From positions 5,208,001 to 5,272,000 of the forward strand of contig NZ_CP080332.1 of NCBI RefSeq assembly GCF_019456655.1: a stretch of DNA of 64,000 nucleotides, written 5' to 3'. Below the pieces are notes generated by a model. That model was not told where the DNA came from, searched no databases, and saw only the letters and a list, made by a program, of their open reading frames with translations. Position numbers and translations under genes: made by a program. Position 1 is the first letter of the stretch, and the number at the start of each line of letters is the position of its first letter. Below are positions 54,290 to 64,000 of the stretch, piece by piece. Source of the stretch: Mycolicibacterium diernhoferi (GTDB taxonomy: Bacteria > Actinomycetota > Actinomycetes > Mycobacteriales > Mycobacteriaceae).

Positions 54290-56443
54290 TCAGGTACGCG
54301 GGCCGCCGAACAGGCTGTGCACCTGACCGTCGCCGTGATTCGCGGGATCCGCGGTCGCCAGCAACCAGGCGTACTGGAACGCGGCTTCCTTCCAGCGTTC
54401 GTACCGGCCGCTGATGCCGCCGTGCCCGGCCACCATCTCGGTCTTGAGCAACACCTTGCCGGCATCGGCCGCCGGATCCACCTGGGCATACCGAAGTGCG
54501 GCAACCCATTTCGCCGGTTCCACGTAGTACACCCGGGTGTCGTTCAATGAGGTCATCGCCAGCACCGCCGGATAGTCGAAGGACCCGACGTTCTCGTACG
54601 GCGAGTACGACTTCATGTAGTCGTACACTTCCTTGTCCTCCAACGGATTCCCCCACTCGTCCCATTCGGTGACGGTGAGCGGCAGCGAGGGATCCAGGAT
54701 GGTGGTCAGCGGATCGACGAACGGCACCTGGGCCAGCACGCCGGCGAACAGGTGCGGGGCCAGGTTGAGTACCGCACCGACGAGCAGACCGCCGGCGCTG
54801 CCCCCGAGCGCGACCAGATTGGCGGGCCGGGTCAGGTCGGTCGCCACCAGATGCTCTGCGACGGCGATGAAATCGGTGAAGCTGTTCCGTTTGCGCAGTA
54901 GCTTGCCGTCCTCGTACCACGGCCGGCCCAGTTCGCCGCCGCCCCGCACGTGGGCCACCGCGAAGACCATGCCGCGGTCCAGCAGCGACAGCCGCGCGAT
55001 CGAGAAGCGCGGATCCTCACAGGATTCGTAGGCGCCGTAGCCGTACAACAGGGTCGGCGCCGGGAAGGCCAGACCCGCCCGGTGCACGATGGAGATCGGG
55101 ACCCGGGCCCCGTCCGCGGCGACCGCCCAGTCCCGGCGCTCCACATAGTCCTCGGGCCGGTAGTCCCCGAGCACCGGCTGCTCGCGCAGCAGGGTCCGTT
55201 CACCGGTCACCAGATCCAGATCGTAGATCCGCACCGGGATCACCCAGGACACCGCGCCGACCCGCAGCTTCGGCGAGGACCAGTTCGGGTTGCCGCTCAG
55301 GCCCGCCGACATCAGCTCGGACTCGAACTCGATCTCCTGCGGCGTCCCGTAACTTCCGTCGGCCTCGATGGGCCACAACTGGATTCGGGGCAGCGCCTCG
55401 CGGCGGTAGCTGACCACCAGCTGGCGTTCGAAGGCGTCGACGCCGTCGAGGCGGACGTCCTCGCGGTGCTCGATCAGCGTGCGCAGCGTGGTCGGGTCAC
55501 TCACCGGGGCCTCGGCCAGGGTGAAGTTCACCGCGCCGTCGTTGTGCAGGATCAGGAAGCGGTCCTGCCCGCCGACCACGGCATGCTCGACGGAGTACTC
55601 GACGTTGTCGCGACGCGGCCACACCACGGTGAACTCGGCGTCCGGGTCGCCGGCGTCCGCGTAGCGCACCTCGGAGGTGACCGCGCTGCCGGCGGCGATG
55701 ATCACGTACTTGTCGCTGCGGGTGCGTCCGACGCCGAGCCAATACCGTTCGTCGGCTTCGTGATACACCTTCTGCGCGGGCAGCCCCGACCCCAGCCGGT
55801 GCCGCCACACGGTGTCCGGGCGCCACGCCTCGTCCACGGTGACGTAGTAGAGCGACTGGTTGTCGGCGGCCCAGGTCGCCCCGGCGCCGATACCGGTGAT
55901 GGTGTCCTCGTAGAACTCGCCGGTGCGCAGATCCTTGAACCGCAACGTGTAACGCTCATCGCCCTTGACGTCCACCGAGAACGCCAGGATGTTGCCGTCG
56001 ACGCTGACGCTGATCGCGCCGAGGGAGAAGAACTCGTGGCCGTCGGCCTCGATGTTCTCGTCGAGCAGGATCTGCTCACCCGGGATCTCGGTGGTCTCGT
56101 CGAGTTGGGGCGGCGTCCAGTCGTCCGCGTCGTCGATCGGGCACCGGCAATGCACGCCGTACTGCCGGCCCTCGAAGCTGCGCGCGTAGTACCACCAGTC
56201 GCCGCGCCGCGTCGGGACCGACAGATCGGTCTCCTTGGTGCGCGCCTTGATCTCGTCGAAGATCTTCTGCCGCAACGGCGCCAGATGGGCGGTGGCGGCC
56301 TCGGTGTGCGCGTTCTCGGCCTCAAGGTATTCGATCACCTCGGGGTTGGATTTGTCTCGGAGCCACTCGTAGTGGTCGATGAACACGTCACCGTGGTGCT
56401 CGCGGCGGTGTTCGACCCTCTTGGCAACCGGCGCGGCCGTCAT
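54290..56443 (-). CDS. ptrB: oligopeptidase B (PtrB), S9A serine peptidase
   Basis: A 717-residue prolyl-oligopeptidase-family enzyme that cleaves short peptides after Arg or Lys. A seven-bladed beta-propeller (about 70-420) gates the C-terminal alpha/beta hydrolase domain. Catalytic triad: Ser549 (GGSAGG), Asp635 (SLNDTRV) and His674 (AGHGG). Start at 56443; the stop of purC overlaps this ATG (ATGA). Homologue of the M. tuberculosis PtrB (Rv0781-Rv0782), which is split there by a frameshift as I remember; here it is whole. Confidence 0.93.
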   Translation of the reverse strand: MTAAPVAKRVEHRREHHGDVFIDHYEWLRDKSNPEVIEYLEAENAHTEAATAHLAPLRQKIFDEIKARTKETDLSVPTRRGDWWYYARSFEGRQYGVHCRCPIDDADDWTPPQLDETTEIPGEQILLDENIEADGHEFFSLGAISVSVDGNILAFSVDVKGDERYTLRFKDLRTGEFYEDTITGIGAGATWAADNQSLYYVTVDEAWRPDTVWRHRLGSGLPAQKVYHEADERYWLGVGRTRSDKYVIIAAGSAVTSEVRYADAGDPDAEFTVVWPRRDNVEYSVEHAVVGGQDRFLILHNDGAVNFTLAEAPVSDPTTLRTLIEHREDVRLDGVDAFERQLVVSYRREALPRIQLWPIEADGSYGTPQEIEFESELMSAGLSGNPNWSSPKLRVGAVSWVIPVRIYDLDLVTGERTLLREQPVLGDYRPEDYVERRDWAVAADGARVPISIVHRAGLAFPAPTLLYGYGAYESCEDPRFSIARLSLLDRGMVFAVAHVRGGGELGRPWYEDGKLLRKRNSFTDFIAVAEHLVATDLTRPANLVALGGSAGGLLVGAVLNLAPHLFAGVLAQVPFVDPLTTILDPSLPLTVTEWDEWGNPLEDKEVYDYMKSYSPYENVGSFDYPAVLAMTSLNDTRVYYVEPAKWVAALRYAQVDPAADAGKVLLKTEMVAGHGGISGRYERWKEAAFQYAWLLATADPANHGDGQVHSLFGGPRT

Positions 56444-57327
56444 GCCCCGATCCAATCGGAGAAGCTCAAACCTGAAATCCTCTCGTAGGCCTCGATATAA
56501 CGCGCGCGGGTGGCCGCGGCGATCTCGGCGGGCAACGGTGGCGGCGGGGTGTCGGAGTGCCGGTCCCACCCCGAGTCGGGTCCGGTCAGCCAGTTGCGCA
56601 CGAACTGCTTGTCGTAGCTGGGCTGCACCTCACCGGGCCGGTAGGTGTCGGCCGGCCAGTAGCGGGACGAATCCGGGGTGAGCACCTCGTCGGCGAGCAC
56701 GAGCTGCCCGGAGGCGTCCACGCCGAACTCGAACTTGGTGTCGGCGACGATGATGCCCTTGCTCAGTGCGTGCTCGGCGGCCTTGCGGTAGATCTGCAGG
56801 GTCGCCTCGCGCAGTTGCGCGGCGCGGTCGGCGCCCACCAGCGCAACCACCGCGTCGTAGGACACGTTCTCGTCATGCTCGCCCAGTTCGGCCTTGGTCG
56901 CCGGGGTGAACAGCGGCTCGTCGAACTTGCTGGCCTCGCCGAGCCCGGCGGGCAGCTCGATCCCGCAGACCGCCCCGGTCTGCTGGTAATCGGTCAGCCC
57001 GGAACCGGTCAGGTAACCGCGCGCCACGCACTCCACGGGCAGCATCTCCAGGGCACGCACCACCAGCGCGCGTCCCAGCACCTCCGCCGGGATGCGCTCA
57101 TCGTCGGGTGGGCCCGCGAGGTGGTTGGCGACCCCGAGATGGTCGAAGAAGAAGACGCTCATCGCGGTGAGAATTCGGCCCTTGTCCGGGATCGTGGTCT
57201 CCAGGATGTGGTCATAGGCCGAGATGCGGTCGCTGGCCACGAACAGCAGGTGTTCGTCGTCGATGCGGTACAGCTCGCGTACTTTGCCACTGGCCAGATG
57301 CTGGTAGTCGGTCAGAGCGGGGCGCAT
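56440..57327 (-). CDS. purC: SAICAR synthase PurC
   Basis: A 295-residue phosphoribosylaminoimidazole-succinocarboxamide synthase. [30 protein letters not shown] opens the ATP-binding lobe, followed by [22 protein letters not shown], and [13 protein letters not shown] in the catalytic lobe; [15 protein letters not shown] binds the substrate. The TGA overlaps ptrB. A TAGGGT -10 lies 6 nt before the ATG at 57327, so the mRNA is predicted to be leaderless. Confidence 0.96.
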   Translation of the reverse strand: MRPALTDYQHLASGKVRELYRIDDEHLLFVASDRISAYDHILETTIPDKGRILTAMSVFFFDHLGVANHLAGPPDDERIPAEVLGRALVVRALEMLPVECVARGYLTGSGLTDYQQTGAVCGIELPAGLGEASKFDEPLFTPATKAELGEHDENVSYDAVVALVGADRAAQLREATLQIYRKAAEHALSKGIIVADTKFEFGVDASGQLVLADEVLTPDSSRYWPADTYRPGEVQPSYDKQFVRNWLTGPDSGWDRHSDTPPPPLPAEIAAATRARYIEAYERISGLSFSDWIGA

Positions 57328-57357
57328 TGACCCACCCTATGTGCTGGGATCGGTGCC

Positions 57358-57969
57358 ATGAGATTGCGGTACCTGCCCTACGCCACCCGGCCCGGTCGCC
57401 TGCTGGCCCAGCTCGCCAGCGACATCATCGTCATCGCCTGGACGGTGGTGTGGGTGATGGTGGGCAGCGCGGTGTACGCCGCCGTCGCGACCATCGCCGA
57501 AGTCGGCCGTCAGGTGCGCAGCGGCGCCGACGGGGTGTCCGGCAGCCTGAACTCGGCCGGCGACAGCGCCGACGACGTCCCGCTGATCGGCGGGGCGTTG
57601 AGCGGGCCGCTGCGCGCCGCCAGCGAAGCCGCCGGGGAGATCGCCGGCGCGGGTCAGAACCTGGACAGCACCGCGACCTGGCTGGCCTGGGTGTTGGCGC
57701 TGGCGGTGGCGGCCACCCCGATCCTGGCGGTCGCCATGCCCTGGCTGTTCCTGCGGGTGCGCTTCTTCCGCCGCAAGCTGACGGTCCTCACCCTGGCCTC
57801 CACCCACGCCGGCCAGGAACTGCTGGCGATGCGCGCGCTGGCCAACCGGCCGCTGGGCAAGCTGACCGCGATCCACCCGGACCCGATCGGGGCCTGGCGC
57901 CGCGATGACCGGCCGGCGATCCGGGGACTGGCGCTGCTGGAATTGCACGCCGCCGGCGTGCGCCTCTGA
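57358..57969 (+). CDS. two-helix conserved membrane protein
   Basis: A 203-residue protein. First helix at about residues 20-48 (ASDIIVIAWTVVWVMVGSAVYAAVATIAEV), an Ala/Ser/Gly-rich loop, second helix at about 105-132 (ATWLAWVLALAVAATPILAVAMPWLFLRV), then a basic cytoplasmic tail ending LELHAAGVRL. Homologue of Rv0779c; function unknown. Divergent from purC. Confidence 0.83.
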   Translation: MRLRYLPYATRPGRLLAQLASDIIVIAWTVVWVMVGSAVYAAVATIAEVGRQVRSGADGVSGSLNSAGDSADDVPLIGGALSGPLRAASEAAGEIAGAGQNLDSTATWLAWVLALAVAATPILAVAMPWLFLRVRFFRRKLTVLTLASTHAGQELLAMRALANRPLGKLTAIHPDPIGAWRRDDRPAIRGLALLELHAAGVRL

Positions 57970-57971
57970 CT

Positions 57972-58018
57972 ATTTGCGCACCGTTTGTAACGGTCCGCGT
58001 TACTGAATGTGCGCAAAT
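57972..58018. promoter_or_regulatory. nested inverted repeats upstream of the AbiEi-like gene
   Basis: ATTTGCGCAC (57972-57981) and GTGCGCAAAT (58009-58018) are perfect 10-bp inverted arms around 27 bp, which themselves contain ACCGT-TTGTA-ACGGT (57980-57994). AbiEi-type proteins repress their own promoter through inverted repeats, so this is a good operator candidate for the adjacent gene. Confidence 0.6.
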
Positions 58019-58063
58019 CGCCGGCGGTGGAACCGTGCGAGCCGGCACTGCGTCCAATTCAGC

Positions 58064-58966
58064 GTGCTCGACGATCTGCTGCGCAGCCACGACGGTGTCA
58101 TCACGCTCGCTCAGGCCGGCGCCGCCGGCCTCAACCGGCAGGCGGTGTATCGACGGGTGCGCTCCGGACACTGGCTGCGCTGTTCACCGGGGGTGTACTT
58201 CGTCACGGACCGGCCGTTCACCGAACACGCCCGGATCCGCGCCGCCGTCTGGGGCTACGGCCCCCGGGCGACGGCCAGTGGTCTGACGGCTGCCTGGTGG
58301 CACACGTTGACGAAGTATTCGCCCAAGACCGTGGAGGTGACGGTGCCGGCGGTCAGCAACCCGCGCCGACGCTACGAGGTCCGCACCCGCCGGCGAGACC
58401 TGGACCCGGCCGATTGCGTCACCCGACAGGGCCTACGCCTGACCGCGCTGCCGCTGACGGTCATCGAGTCCGCCGTACGCCGCGACGGCGGCATGAAGAT
58501 CCTCGACGAGGCGCTGCAACGCCATCTGCTGGACCTGCGCGAACTGTGGAACGCGCAGCTGCGCAACAGGGGCCGTCACGGTTCACCCGCGGCGCGCCTA
58601 CTCTTGACGACCGCCGATGACGGTGCGCACTCGGCGGCCGAACGGCTGCTCATCAGTCTGCTCAGGCGGGCGGGGGTCACCGGGTGGAAGGCCAATCAGC
58701 GGGTCGGCCGCTGGGAGGTCGACGTCGTGTTCCGCGACCCGAAGACCGCGATCGAGGTCGACGGACTGGCCTTTCATACCGATCCCGAGGCCTTCCAACG
58801 GGACCGGCTCAAGCAGAACGAGCTGTCGCTGATGGGCTATCGGGTGCTGCGCTTCACCTGGTTGGACCTCAACGAATACCCGGAACGGGTGATCGGCGAG
58901 ATCGAGTTGGCTATCGGCCGCCGTGCAGGCGGCGCAGAAACGTCCCGAACGGGTGCCGCACGCTGA
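58064..58966 (+). CDS. AbiEi-like antitoxin/DUF559 endonuclease-fold protein
   Basis: A 300-residue protein in two parts. Residues 1-120 are an AbiEi-type winged helix and linked domain (VLDDLLRSHDGVITLAQAGAAGLNRQAVYRRVRSGHWLRCSPGVYF, SGLTAAWWHTL). Residues about 190-290 form a DUF559 nuclease-like domain (TGWKANQRVGRWEVDVVFRDPKTAIEVDGLAFHTDPEAF, then RDRLKQNELSLMGYRVLRFTW). The catalytic Asp and Glu of the PD-(D/E)xK fold appear in VDVVF and AIEVDG. GTG 58064 is favoured because the domain starts there; an ATG at 58007 is possible but would overlap the operator. No AbiEii toxin is adjacent. Confidence 0.8.
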   Translation: MLDDLLRSHDGVITLAQAGAAGLNRQAVYRRVRSGHWLRCSPGVYFVTDRPFTEHARIRAAVWGYGPRATASGLTAAWWHTLTKYSPKTVEVTVPAVSNPRRRYEVRTRRRDLDPADCVTRQGLRLTALPLTVIESAVRRDGGMKILDEALQRHLLDLRELWNAQLRNRGRHGSPAARLLLTTADDGAHSAAERLLISLLRRAGVTGWKANQRVGRWEVDVVFRDPKTAIEVDGLAFHTDPEAFQRDRLKQNELSLMGYRVLRFTWLDLNEYPERVIGEIELAIGRRAGGAETSRTGAAR

Positions 58967-59510
58967 GCGACCCCAACCTGACCTTGCCGCGGACGACGAC
59001 GTGCAACTGTTCGGGCTGCAGGAGGTTGCGCACCTTGACCGTCGCGCTGCCGGCGATGGCATCCACGCCGTTGAGGTCCGCGGTGGCACCGGCAGGCACG
59101 ATGAGCTCGGTCGAGCTCAGATAGTCGTCGATGATCACCTCGATCACCGGGCCGGGCAGGACCGCCGAGGTGAAGTCCAGCGTCGTACTGCACATCCGGG
59201 TGTTCAGGCTGATCACCGGCGCCACCGTCCAGGGGCCCCGTCGCACGATCGAGGTCATCCACCCGCCCAGCGCCGCGGGCGGCGGCGCCGCGCGTCGCTG
59301 CACCGGAGCGGCTCGCAACTGCATGTCGGGCAGGTCGGCCAGTACCGCGCGCAGGTCACCGCGGGTACGGGCGGCCAACGCCCGGTCGGTGCGCTCGGCG
59401 AACTCGTCGAGGGTGATCAGGCCGTCGCCGGCCGCGCGCTCGAGCAGTCCGCTCACGTAGGTGCGGTCGGCATTGGAGACCCGGAGATTGTCGTCCTGGC
59501 CTGAGTCCAT
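58911..59510 (-). CDS. DUF1707 (SHOCT-like) domain protein
   Basis: A 199-residue protein: the N-terminal DUF1707 domain (LRVSNADRTYVSGLLERAAGDGLITLDEFAERTDRALAARTRGDL) and a C-terminal sheet domain resembling DUF2154/LiaF-like proteins (VISLNTRMCSTTLDFTSAVLPGPVIEVIID, LRHVVVRG-like LHVVVRGKVRLGSLSVR). Such proteins are linked to cell-envelope stress. Start at 59510; its 3' end overlaps the convergent DUF559 gene by 56 bp. Confidence 0.87.
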   Translation of the reverse strand: MDSGQDDNLRVSNADRTYVSGLLERAAGDGLITLDEFAERTDRALAARTRGDLRAVLADLPDMQLRAAPVQRRAAPPPAALGGWMTSIVRRGPWTVAPVISLNTRMCSTTLDFTSAVLPGPVIEVIIDDYLSSTELIVPAGATADLNGVDAIAGSATVKVRNLLQPEQLHVVVRGKVRLGSLSVRHPFGTFLRRLHGGR

Positions 59511-59527
59511 GCTGTCGAGGGTAGCGA

Positions 59528-60733
59528 TCACTCGAACGCGACGAACAGGTGCCGGATGCCGGTGTGCCGATTGCTGCGCGCCCACTCGACCGGCTGCACC
59601 AGACGGGCGGCTCCGAACCTGGACAACAGCTCCTCGAAGAGCACCCGCAGTTCCAGACGCGCCAGGTTGGCGCCGAGGCAGTAGTGCACGCCTTGACCGA
59701 AGCCCAAGTGCGCGTTCGGCTTACGCGCGATGTCGAAGACGTCCGGATCCGCGAACGCCGCCGGATCGCGGTTGGCCGAACCCTCCCAGACCTGCACCTT
59801 CTGCCCGGCCTCGATGGTGTGACCACCCAGGGTGACCGTACGCGTCGCGGTGCGCCGCTTCGACGGGGACGGGGTGGTCCAGCGCACCATCTCCTCGATC
59901 GCCGATCCCAGCAGGTCGGGTTCGGAGCGCAGCCGGTGCAGCTGGTCGGGGTGCTCGATGAGTGCCAGCAGCCCGCCGGCCACCGCATTGCGGGTGGTCT
60001 CCGCCCCAGCGCTGAACAACAGACTGAAGAACAGATACAGCTCCAGGTCCGACAAGGCGGCATCGGTGGCATTGGCGACGACCGAGAGCATGTCGTCGGT
60101 CGGTTCGGCCCGTTTCGCCGCGATCAGCTGCCGGCCGTATTCGTACATCCGCGTCCCGGCTTCTTCCGGGGTGAGCTGGCGCATCTGGGCCGAGCGTGAA
60201 CCACCGAAGTCGAACTGCGGCTCGATGGCCTCGAACAACCAGTGCCGTTCGGATTCGGGGACGCCCAACAGGATGCAGATCATCTGCATGGGCAGTTCGG
60301 CGGCCACCTCGACCAGGAAGTCCAGTGCCACACCGGGTTCGACGGTGTCCAGCAGGGTCTGCGCCCGGGTCCGCAGATCGGTTTCGACGCGGGCGATCAT
60401 CCGCGGGGTCAGCCCGGAACTGACCAGCCGGCGGATCTGGGCGTGCCGCGGATCGTCCATCATGTTGAGCACCTGGCCGGCGACCGATAGATCCTGCAGC
60501 AGGGTACCGCCGAAGGGCCGTGAGCCACCCGTCACCGACGAGTAGGTCAGCGGATCCCGCAGCACGGCAAGGGTTTCCGAGTAGGTGGCCACCGACCAGA
60601 AGCCCTCCCCGTCCGGGGTGTGCTCGGTCGGCTCGTGCCAGTGGACCGGCGCCTCACGGCGATGCACCTCGAACAGGTCGTGTGGGAAACCGTTCGCGAA
60701 GTTGTCGAGGTCCGTGAGGTCGGCCAGGGTCAC
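59528..60733 (-). CDS. cyp126: cytochrome P450 CYP126-type monooxygenase
   Basis: A 401-residue P450. The haem-thiolate Cys352 lies in [20 protein letters not shown], the I-helix threonine in [11 protein letters not shown] near 241-251, and the ExxR pair in [22 protein letters not shown] near residue 90 is the C-helix. It matches CYP126 by its place beside purB and Rv0778. It starts at GTG 60733, overlapping the purB stop by 4 nt (GTGA). Natural substrate unknown; azoles and phenolic ligands bind the M. tuberculosis enzyme. Confidence 0.92.
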   Translation of the reverse strand: MTLADLTDLDNFANGFPHDLFEVHRREAPVHWHEPTEHTPDGEGFWSVATYSETLAVLRDPLTYSSVTGGSRPFGGTLLQDLSVAGQVLNMMDDPRHAQIRRLVSSGLTPRMIARVETDLRTRAQTLLDTVEPGVALDFLVEVAAELPMQMICILLGVPESERHWLFEAIEPQFDFGGSRSAQMRQLTPEEAGTRMYEYGRQLIAAKRAEPTDDMLSVVANATDAALSDLELYLFFSLLFSAGAETTRNAVAGGLLALIEHPDQLHRLRSEPDLLGSAIEEMVRWTTPSPSKRRTATRTVTLGGHTIEAGQKVQVWEGSANRDPAAFADPDVFDIARKPNAHLGFGQGVHYCLGANLARLELRVLFEELLSRFGAARLVQPVEWARSNRHTGIRHLFVAFE

Positions 60734-62148
60734 AAGATGGCGCCCGAGGTGTACTTGGCCGCCTCCGGGTAGCGCCCGACCAGATCCTCGACCGCCGAGA
60801 CGACGGTGTCGACCTGGGCGCCGGCCGCGCCGGTGAACGCCGCCTTGTCCGCGAGTGCGGCATCGAGGGCGACGCGGTCCAACGGCAGCCGCGGGTCGGC
60901 GGCCAACCGGTCCAGCAGGTCGGGCTCGGAGCCCTTCTCCCGCATGGCCAGCGCGACCGCGACGGCGTGCTCCTTGATGACCTCGTGGGCGGCCTCCCGG
61001 CCGACACCGGCGCGCACCGCCGCGATGAGGATGCGGGTGGTGGCCAGGAACGGCAGGTAGCGGTCGAGTTCGCGCTGGATCACCGCGGGGTAGGCGCCGA
61101 ACTCGTCGAGCACGGTGAGGAAGGTCTCGGTCTGGCCGTCGATGGCGAAGAACGCGTCGGGCAGCGCGACGCGGCGGACCACCGAGCAGAACACGTCGCC
61201 CTCGTTCCACTGGGCGCCGGCCAGTTCGGCGACCATCGAGGCATAGCCGCGCAACACCACCTGCAGGCCGTTGACCCGCTCGCAGGAGCGGGTGTTCATC
61301 TTGTGCGGCATCGCCGAGGACCCCACCTGGCCCGGGGCGAACCCCTCGGTGACCAGTTCGTGCCCGGCCATCAACCGGATGGTGTGCGCGAACGAGGACG
61401 GACCGGCGCCCACCTGCACCAGCGCGGACACCACGTCATGGTCCAGAGAGCGCGGGTACACCTGTCCGACGCTGGTGAAAACCTCTGCGAATCCCAGGAA
61501 TTGCGCGACGCGCCGCTCCAACTCGGCGAGCCGTGCGGTGTCCCCGTCGAACAGATCGAGCATGTCCTGGGCGGTGCCCATCGGGCCCTTGATCCCGCGC
61601 AGCGGGTAGCGATCGATCAGCTCACGCAACCGGTTCAGCGCCACCAGGGTCTCTTCGGCCGCCGACGCGAACCGCTTGCCCAGGGTGGTGGCCTGTGCGG
61701 CGACGTTGTGGCTGCGCCCGGCCATCACCACATCGCGGTAGACGATCGCGCGTTCGGCCAGCCGCGCCACCACCGCCACCCCGTGCGAGAAGACCAGTTC
61801 CAGCGAACGGCGGATCTGCAGCTGCTCGACGTTCTCGGTGAGGTCGCGGCTGGTCATGCCCTTGTGCACGTGCTCGTGCCCGGCGAGCGCGTTGAACTCC
61901 TCGATGCGGGCCTTCACGTCGTGGCGGGTGACCCGCTCCCGGGCGGCGATCGAACCCAGGTCGACGGTCTCCAGCACCCGCTCGTAGTCCTCGATGACGC
62001 CGTCGGGGACGGGGACGCCGAGCTCGGACTGGGCGCGCAGGACGGCCAGCCACAATCGGCGTTCGGCGATGATCTTCGCCTCCGGTGACCAGATGGCGGC
62101 CATCTCGTCGCTGGCGTAGCGGTTGGCGAGAACATTCGGGATCGTCAC
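60730..62148 (-). CDS. purB: adenylosuccinate lyase PurB
   Basis: A 472-residue enzyme of the fumarase/aspartase superfamily that acts twice in purine synthesis. The signature is [11 protein letters not shown] near residue 290 (catalytic flexible loop), with [19 protein letters not shown] (His) and [23 protein letters not shown] (His and Thr-Ser) in their places. GTG 62148 starts it ([13 protein letters not shown]). The frame runs on upstream into the permease gene but that is not real. Confidence 0.96.
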   Translation of the reverse strand: MTIPNVLANRYASDEMAAIWSPEAKIIAERRLWLAVLRAQSELGVPVPDGVIEDYERVLETVDLGSIAARERVTRHDVKARIEEFNALAGHEHVHKGMTSRDLTENVEQLQIRRSLELVFSHGVAVVARLAERAIVYRDVVMAGRSHNVAAQATTLGKRFASAAEETLVALNRLRELIDRYPLRGIKGPMGTAQDMLDLFDGDTARLAELERRVAQFLGFAEVFTSVGQVYPRSLDHDVVSALVQVGAGPSSFAHTIRLMAGHELVTEGFAPGQVGSSAMPHKMNTRSCERVNGLQVVLRGYASMVAELAGAQWNEGDVFCSVVRRVALPDAFFAIDGQTETFLTVLDEFGAYPAVIQRELDRYLPFLATTRILIAAVRAGVGREAAHEVIKEHAVAVALAMREKGSEPDLLDRLAADPRLPLDRVALDAALADKAAFTGAAGAQVDTVVSAVEDLVGRYPEAAKYTSGAIL

Positions 62149-62159
62149 GGCAACACAGC

Positions 62160-63596
62160 TTAGGGGGCGTCGCCGAGGTGGGTCGGATCGGTGATGCCCG
62201 CGCCGCGGACGCCCAGCTGCCGGTTGATCAGGGTGGTGAGCCCGAACAGCAGGACGCCGATGAGGACGAGCCCCCCGGCCAGCAGGTACTGCTGTGCGGG
62301 ACGACCGGCGAACGGCAGCACCAGATAGGCCGAGGCGAAGAACCCGATGACGGGCATCACGGTCGGCGTCCGGAAGTGCTCCCCGGCGGCACGGACGTCG
62401 CGGCGCAACACCAGCACCGCGATGTTCACCATCGCGAACACCGCGAGCAGCAGCAGCGAGGTGGTGCCGCCGAGTACCGCGATGGCACCGCTGCCGGCGA
62501 CGGCGGACACGTAGAAGATGAGCCCGAACGCGATCAGGGTGGTGAAGATTATGGCCACCCACGGGGTGTGACGCCGGGGGTGGACGACGCCCAGCACCGG
62601 CGGCAGCACATGCTGGCGGGCCATCCCGTAGATCAACCGGCTGGCCATCAACATGTTGATCAGCGCGGTGTTGGCCACCGCGAACATCGAGATGAACGGC
62701 AGGATCGCCTCGATCGGCAGGCCCGGGGCGCCGGCCTTGACCACCTCGATCAGCGGGGTCTCGCTCTCGGCCAGTACTCCGACCGGCACCAGTGCCACCG
62801 CGACGATGGCGACCACGACGTAGACGGCCCCGGCGATGCCCAGACCGGTCAGCAGCACCTTCGGGAAGATCCGGACCGGGTCCTTGGTCTCCTCGGCCAT
62901 GTTGACCGAATCCTCGAAGCCGACCATCGCGAAGAAGGCCAGTGAGGTCGCGGTGGTGATGGCCAGGAAGGTGCCCTTCTCGGCCGGGGTGTCGAAGGCG
63001 ACGACGCGGGCGAAGTCGACGTCGGCACCGCCGCCGGTGAACGCCCACAACCCGACCAGGATGACCATCGCCAGGCCGGTGATCTCCACGAAGGTCAGCG
63101 CCACGTTGAGCTTGACGCTCTCCCCGACGCCGCGGAAGTTCACCACCGCCAGCAGCGCCATGAACAGCAGCGCCAGCACCACCACGCCGGTCTTGCCCCA
63201 GCTGAAGTCGAAAGCGGTGAAGAAATTCGCCGCGAAGAAGCGGGAAGCCGTTGAGGCCGAGGTGATTCCGGAGCACATGACGACGAAGGCGACCAGGAAC
63301 GTGACGAACTGAACGCCGAAGGCCTTGTGCACATACAACGCCGCACCGGCGGCCTGCGGGTACTTGGTGACCAGCTCCAGATAACTGAAGGCGGTGATGG
63401 TGGCGATCGCGAAAGCCACCAGGAACGGCAGCCAGGCCGCACCGCCGACCTCCTGGGCCACCTGCCCGGTCAGCGCATAGACCCCCGTCCCGAGGATGTC
63501 GCCCACCACGAACAGCAGCAGCAGGCCCGGTCCCATCACCCGCCGCAGTTGCGGTTCATGCGTGGTATCGGACTTCTCGGTCTCCGACTCGGTCAA
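62160..63596 (-). CDS. APC-superfamily amino acid permease
   Basis: A 478-residue 12-helix permease of the amino acid-polyamine-organocation superfamily. Helix 1 VMGPGLLLLFVVGDILGTGVYALTG carries the unwound G(D/E)xxGTG substrate motif, helix 6-type MVGFEDSVNMAEETKDPVR is conserved, and helix 8-12 complete the fold. Basic-amino-acid or ethanolamine-type transport is possible, but the substrate is not clear. It lies 11 bp before purB on the same strand and 16 bp after the TetR-like gene, so it could be controlled by that repressor. Confidence 0.9.
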   Translation of the reverse strand: MTESETEKSDTTHEPQLRRVMGPGLLLLFVVGDILGTGVYALTGQVAQEVGGAAWLPFLVAFAIATITAFSYLELVTKYPQAAGAALYVHKAFGVQFVTFLVAFVVMCSGITSASTASRFFAANFFTAFDFSWGKTGVVVLALLFMALLAVVNFRGVGESVKLNVALTFVEITGLAMVILVGLWAFTGGGADVDFARVVAFDTPAEKGTFLAITTATSLAFFAMVGFEDSVNMAEETKDPVRIFPKVLLTGLGIAGAVYVVVAIVAVALVPVGVLAESETPLIEVVKAGAPGLPIEAILPFISMFAVANTALINMLMASRLIYGMARQHVLPPVLGVVHPRRHTPWVAIIFTTLIAFGLIFYVSAVAGSGAIAVLGGTTSLLLLAVFAMVNIAVLVLRRDVRAAGEHFRTPTVMPVIGFFASAYLVLPFAGRPAQQYLLAGGLVLIGVLLFGLTTLINRQLGVRGAGITDPTHLGDAP

Positions 63597-63612
63597 TCCG
63601 CCTCCCCTCGGC

Positions 63613-64000
63613 TCAGACGTGCACGGCCCTGTCGTCGACCGGGGCCAGCACGTCGATCACGTCGATCAGGGTCGCCCGGGCGGTGGCCCGCGGCCCCTCC
63701 CCCTCGTCCACCAACGAGGCAACCACAGCTCCGTCCACCGCGCACACCAGAGCGGAGACGAGTTCCGAGCGCACCGCGCGGCCGGACCGTTCCACCACTT
63801 CGAGGACGGCGTCGTTGCGTTGCCGCAGGATCCGGCGCTGGATGTCGCGCAGTTCGGGTTGCCGGGCGCAGGCGATGTAGCGCTCGTACCGCGAGATCAG
63901 CTGTTCGGACACCCGCACTCCCGGGTTGTCCCCGACCAGCAGGTCCACCAGCAGGTCCGCGGTGGATTCGGCGCCGCGGCGCCGGCGGGACAGGCTGGCA
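63613..64000 (-). CDS. TetR-family regulator, C-terminal part
   Basis: About 129 C-terminal codons are in the window; the gene continues past base 64000. The visible part (ASLSRRRRGAESTADLLVDLLVGDNPGVRVSEQLISRYERYIACARQPEL...RSELVSALVCAVDGAVVASLVD) is a helical ligand-binding domain of TetR type with the conserved core helix pattern. The DNA-binding domain lies outside. Adjacent to the APC permease on the same strand. Confidence 0.7.
   Translation of the reverse strand, partial: ASLSRRRRGAESTADLLVDLLVGDNPGVRVSEQLISRYERYIACARQPELRDIQRRILRQRNDAVLEVVERSGRAVRSELVSALVCAVDGAVVASLVDEGEGPRATARATLIDVIDVLAPVDDRAVHV

Noticed and set aside
57358..57960. Alternative plus frame with Arg-rich product over the Rv0779c-like gene
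   Set aside because: It lacks membrane helices and has no start signal; the 57358 frame has two clean helices.
59528..61210. Extended P450 frame reaching into purB
   Set aside because: The first ~159 codons are Arg-rich shadow of purB; the real P450 begins at GTG 60733, overlapping the purB stop.
60730..63276. Very long minus frame joining purB to upstream sequence (848 codons)
   Set aside because: The portion before 62148 overlaps the APC permease in another frame and lacks homology. PurB begins at the GTG 62148 at its normal length.

Overview
The window is high-GC actinobacterial chromosome and almost certainly from a Mycobacterium of the rapid-growing or environmental kind (Mycolicibacterium-like). 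The signs are mycothiol synthase (mshD), LmeA, a GlbN truncated haemoglobin, DesA1, a PGRS-type glycine-rich secreted protein, DyP peroxidase with Cfp29 encapsulin, a polycysteine leader before cysA2/sseC, and many leaderless starts behind TANNNT -10 boxes. From about 14 to 62 kb the gene content and order match what I remember of M. tuberculosis Rv0824c down to Rv0777 (desA1, dus, LCP protein, phoY2, pstB, mshD, glnR, lmeA, thiX, cysA2, sseC, nitrobindin, ygfZ, purM, purF, purL, pepC, DyP, encapsulin, purQ, purS, ptrB, purC, cyp126, purB). No database search was possible.

Layout. 0-2.5 kb: two TetR regulators, the start of an FAD oxidoreductase, a small membrane protein and a secreted YdcF-like protein. 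2.57-3.09 kb: tRNA-Phe, tRNA-Asp and tRNA-Glu (minus) and tRNA-Lys (plus). 3.1-5.2 kb: a PGRS-like protein and glbN. 5.3-12.2 kb: a tightly packed accessory catabolic operon (MHS transporter, amidase, GntR regulator, DAO-type FAD oxidoreductase, M24 hydrolase without metal ligands, asparaginase) behind a repeated TGATCA-type operator. 12.2-13.9 kb: a DUF2236 oxygenase and a divergent TetR gene. 14-19 kb: desA1-dus, an LCP cell-wall ligase and phoU. 19.3-25 kb: pstSCAB, mshD and glnR on the minus strand. 25-29 kb: lmeA-thioredoxin, then a polycysteine leader peptide with the sulfur operon DUF4395-cysA2-sseC, then a 32-residue membrane peptide coupled to nitrobindin.

29-64 kb is the purine neighbourhood. 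purM, purF, purL, purQ, purS, purC and purB all lie on the minus strand but are spread over 31 kb. Unrelated genes sit between them: an Abhydrolase_9 membrane protein, PepC aminopeptidase, DyP with encapsulin, a low-GC glycosyltransferase, a flavin dehydrogenase, oligopeptidase B and CYP126. Several purine genes overlap the next gene by 4 nt. Accessory insertions include a decayed mce gene (36.1-36.4 kb), a racemase-transporter-GntR module with two identical TGGTATACCA operators (50.7-53.7 kb), and an AbiEi-like plus DUF559 protein behind a nested inverted repeat (58 kb).

How the parts work together. Two promoters, for phoU and pstS, carry the same 7-4-7 Pho-type direct repeat at nearly the same distance (32 and 31 bp) from their -10 boxes, so phosphate uptake and its PhoU brake look co-regulated. 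The polycysteine leader should couple cysteine supply to sulfurtransferase expression. The 5-12 kb cluster and the 50-53 kb module look like self-contained, substrate-induced nutrient pathways. The best candidates for undescribed biology are the 5-12 kb catabolic cluster, the structured minus-strand intergenic region at 29.1-29.4 kb, the 32-residue membrane peptide and the AbiEi-DUF559 locus.
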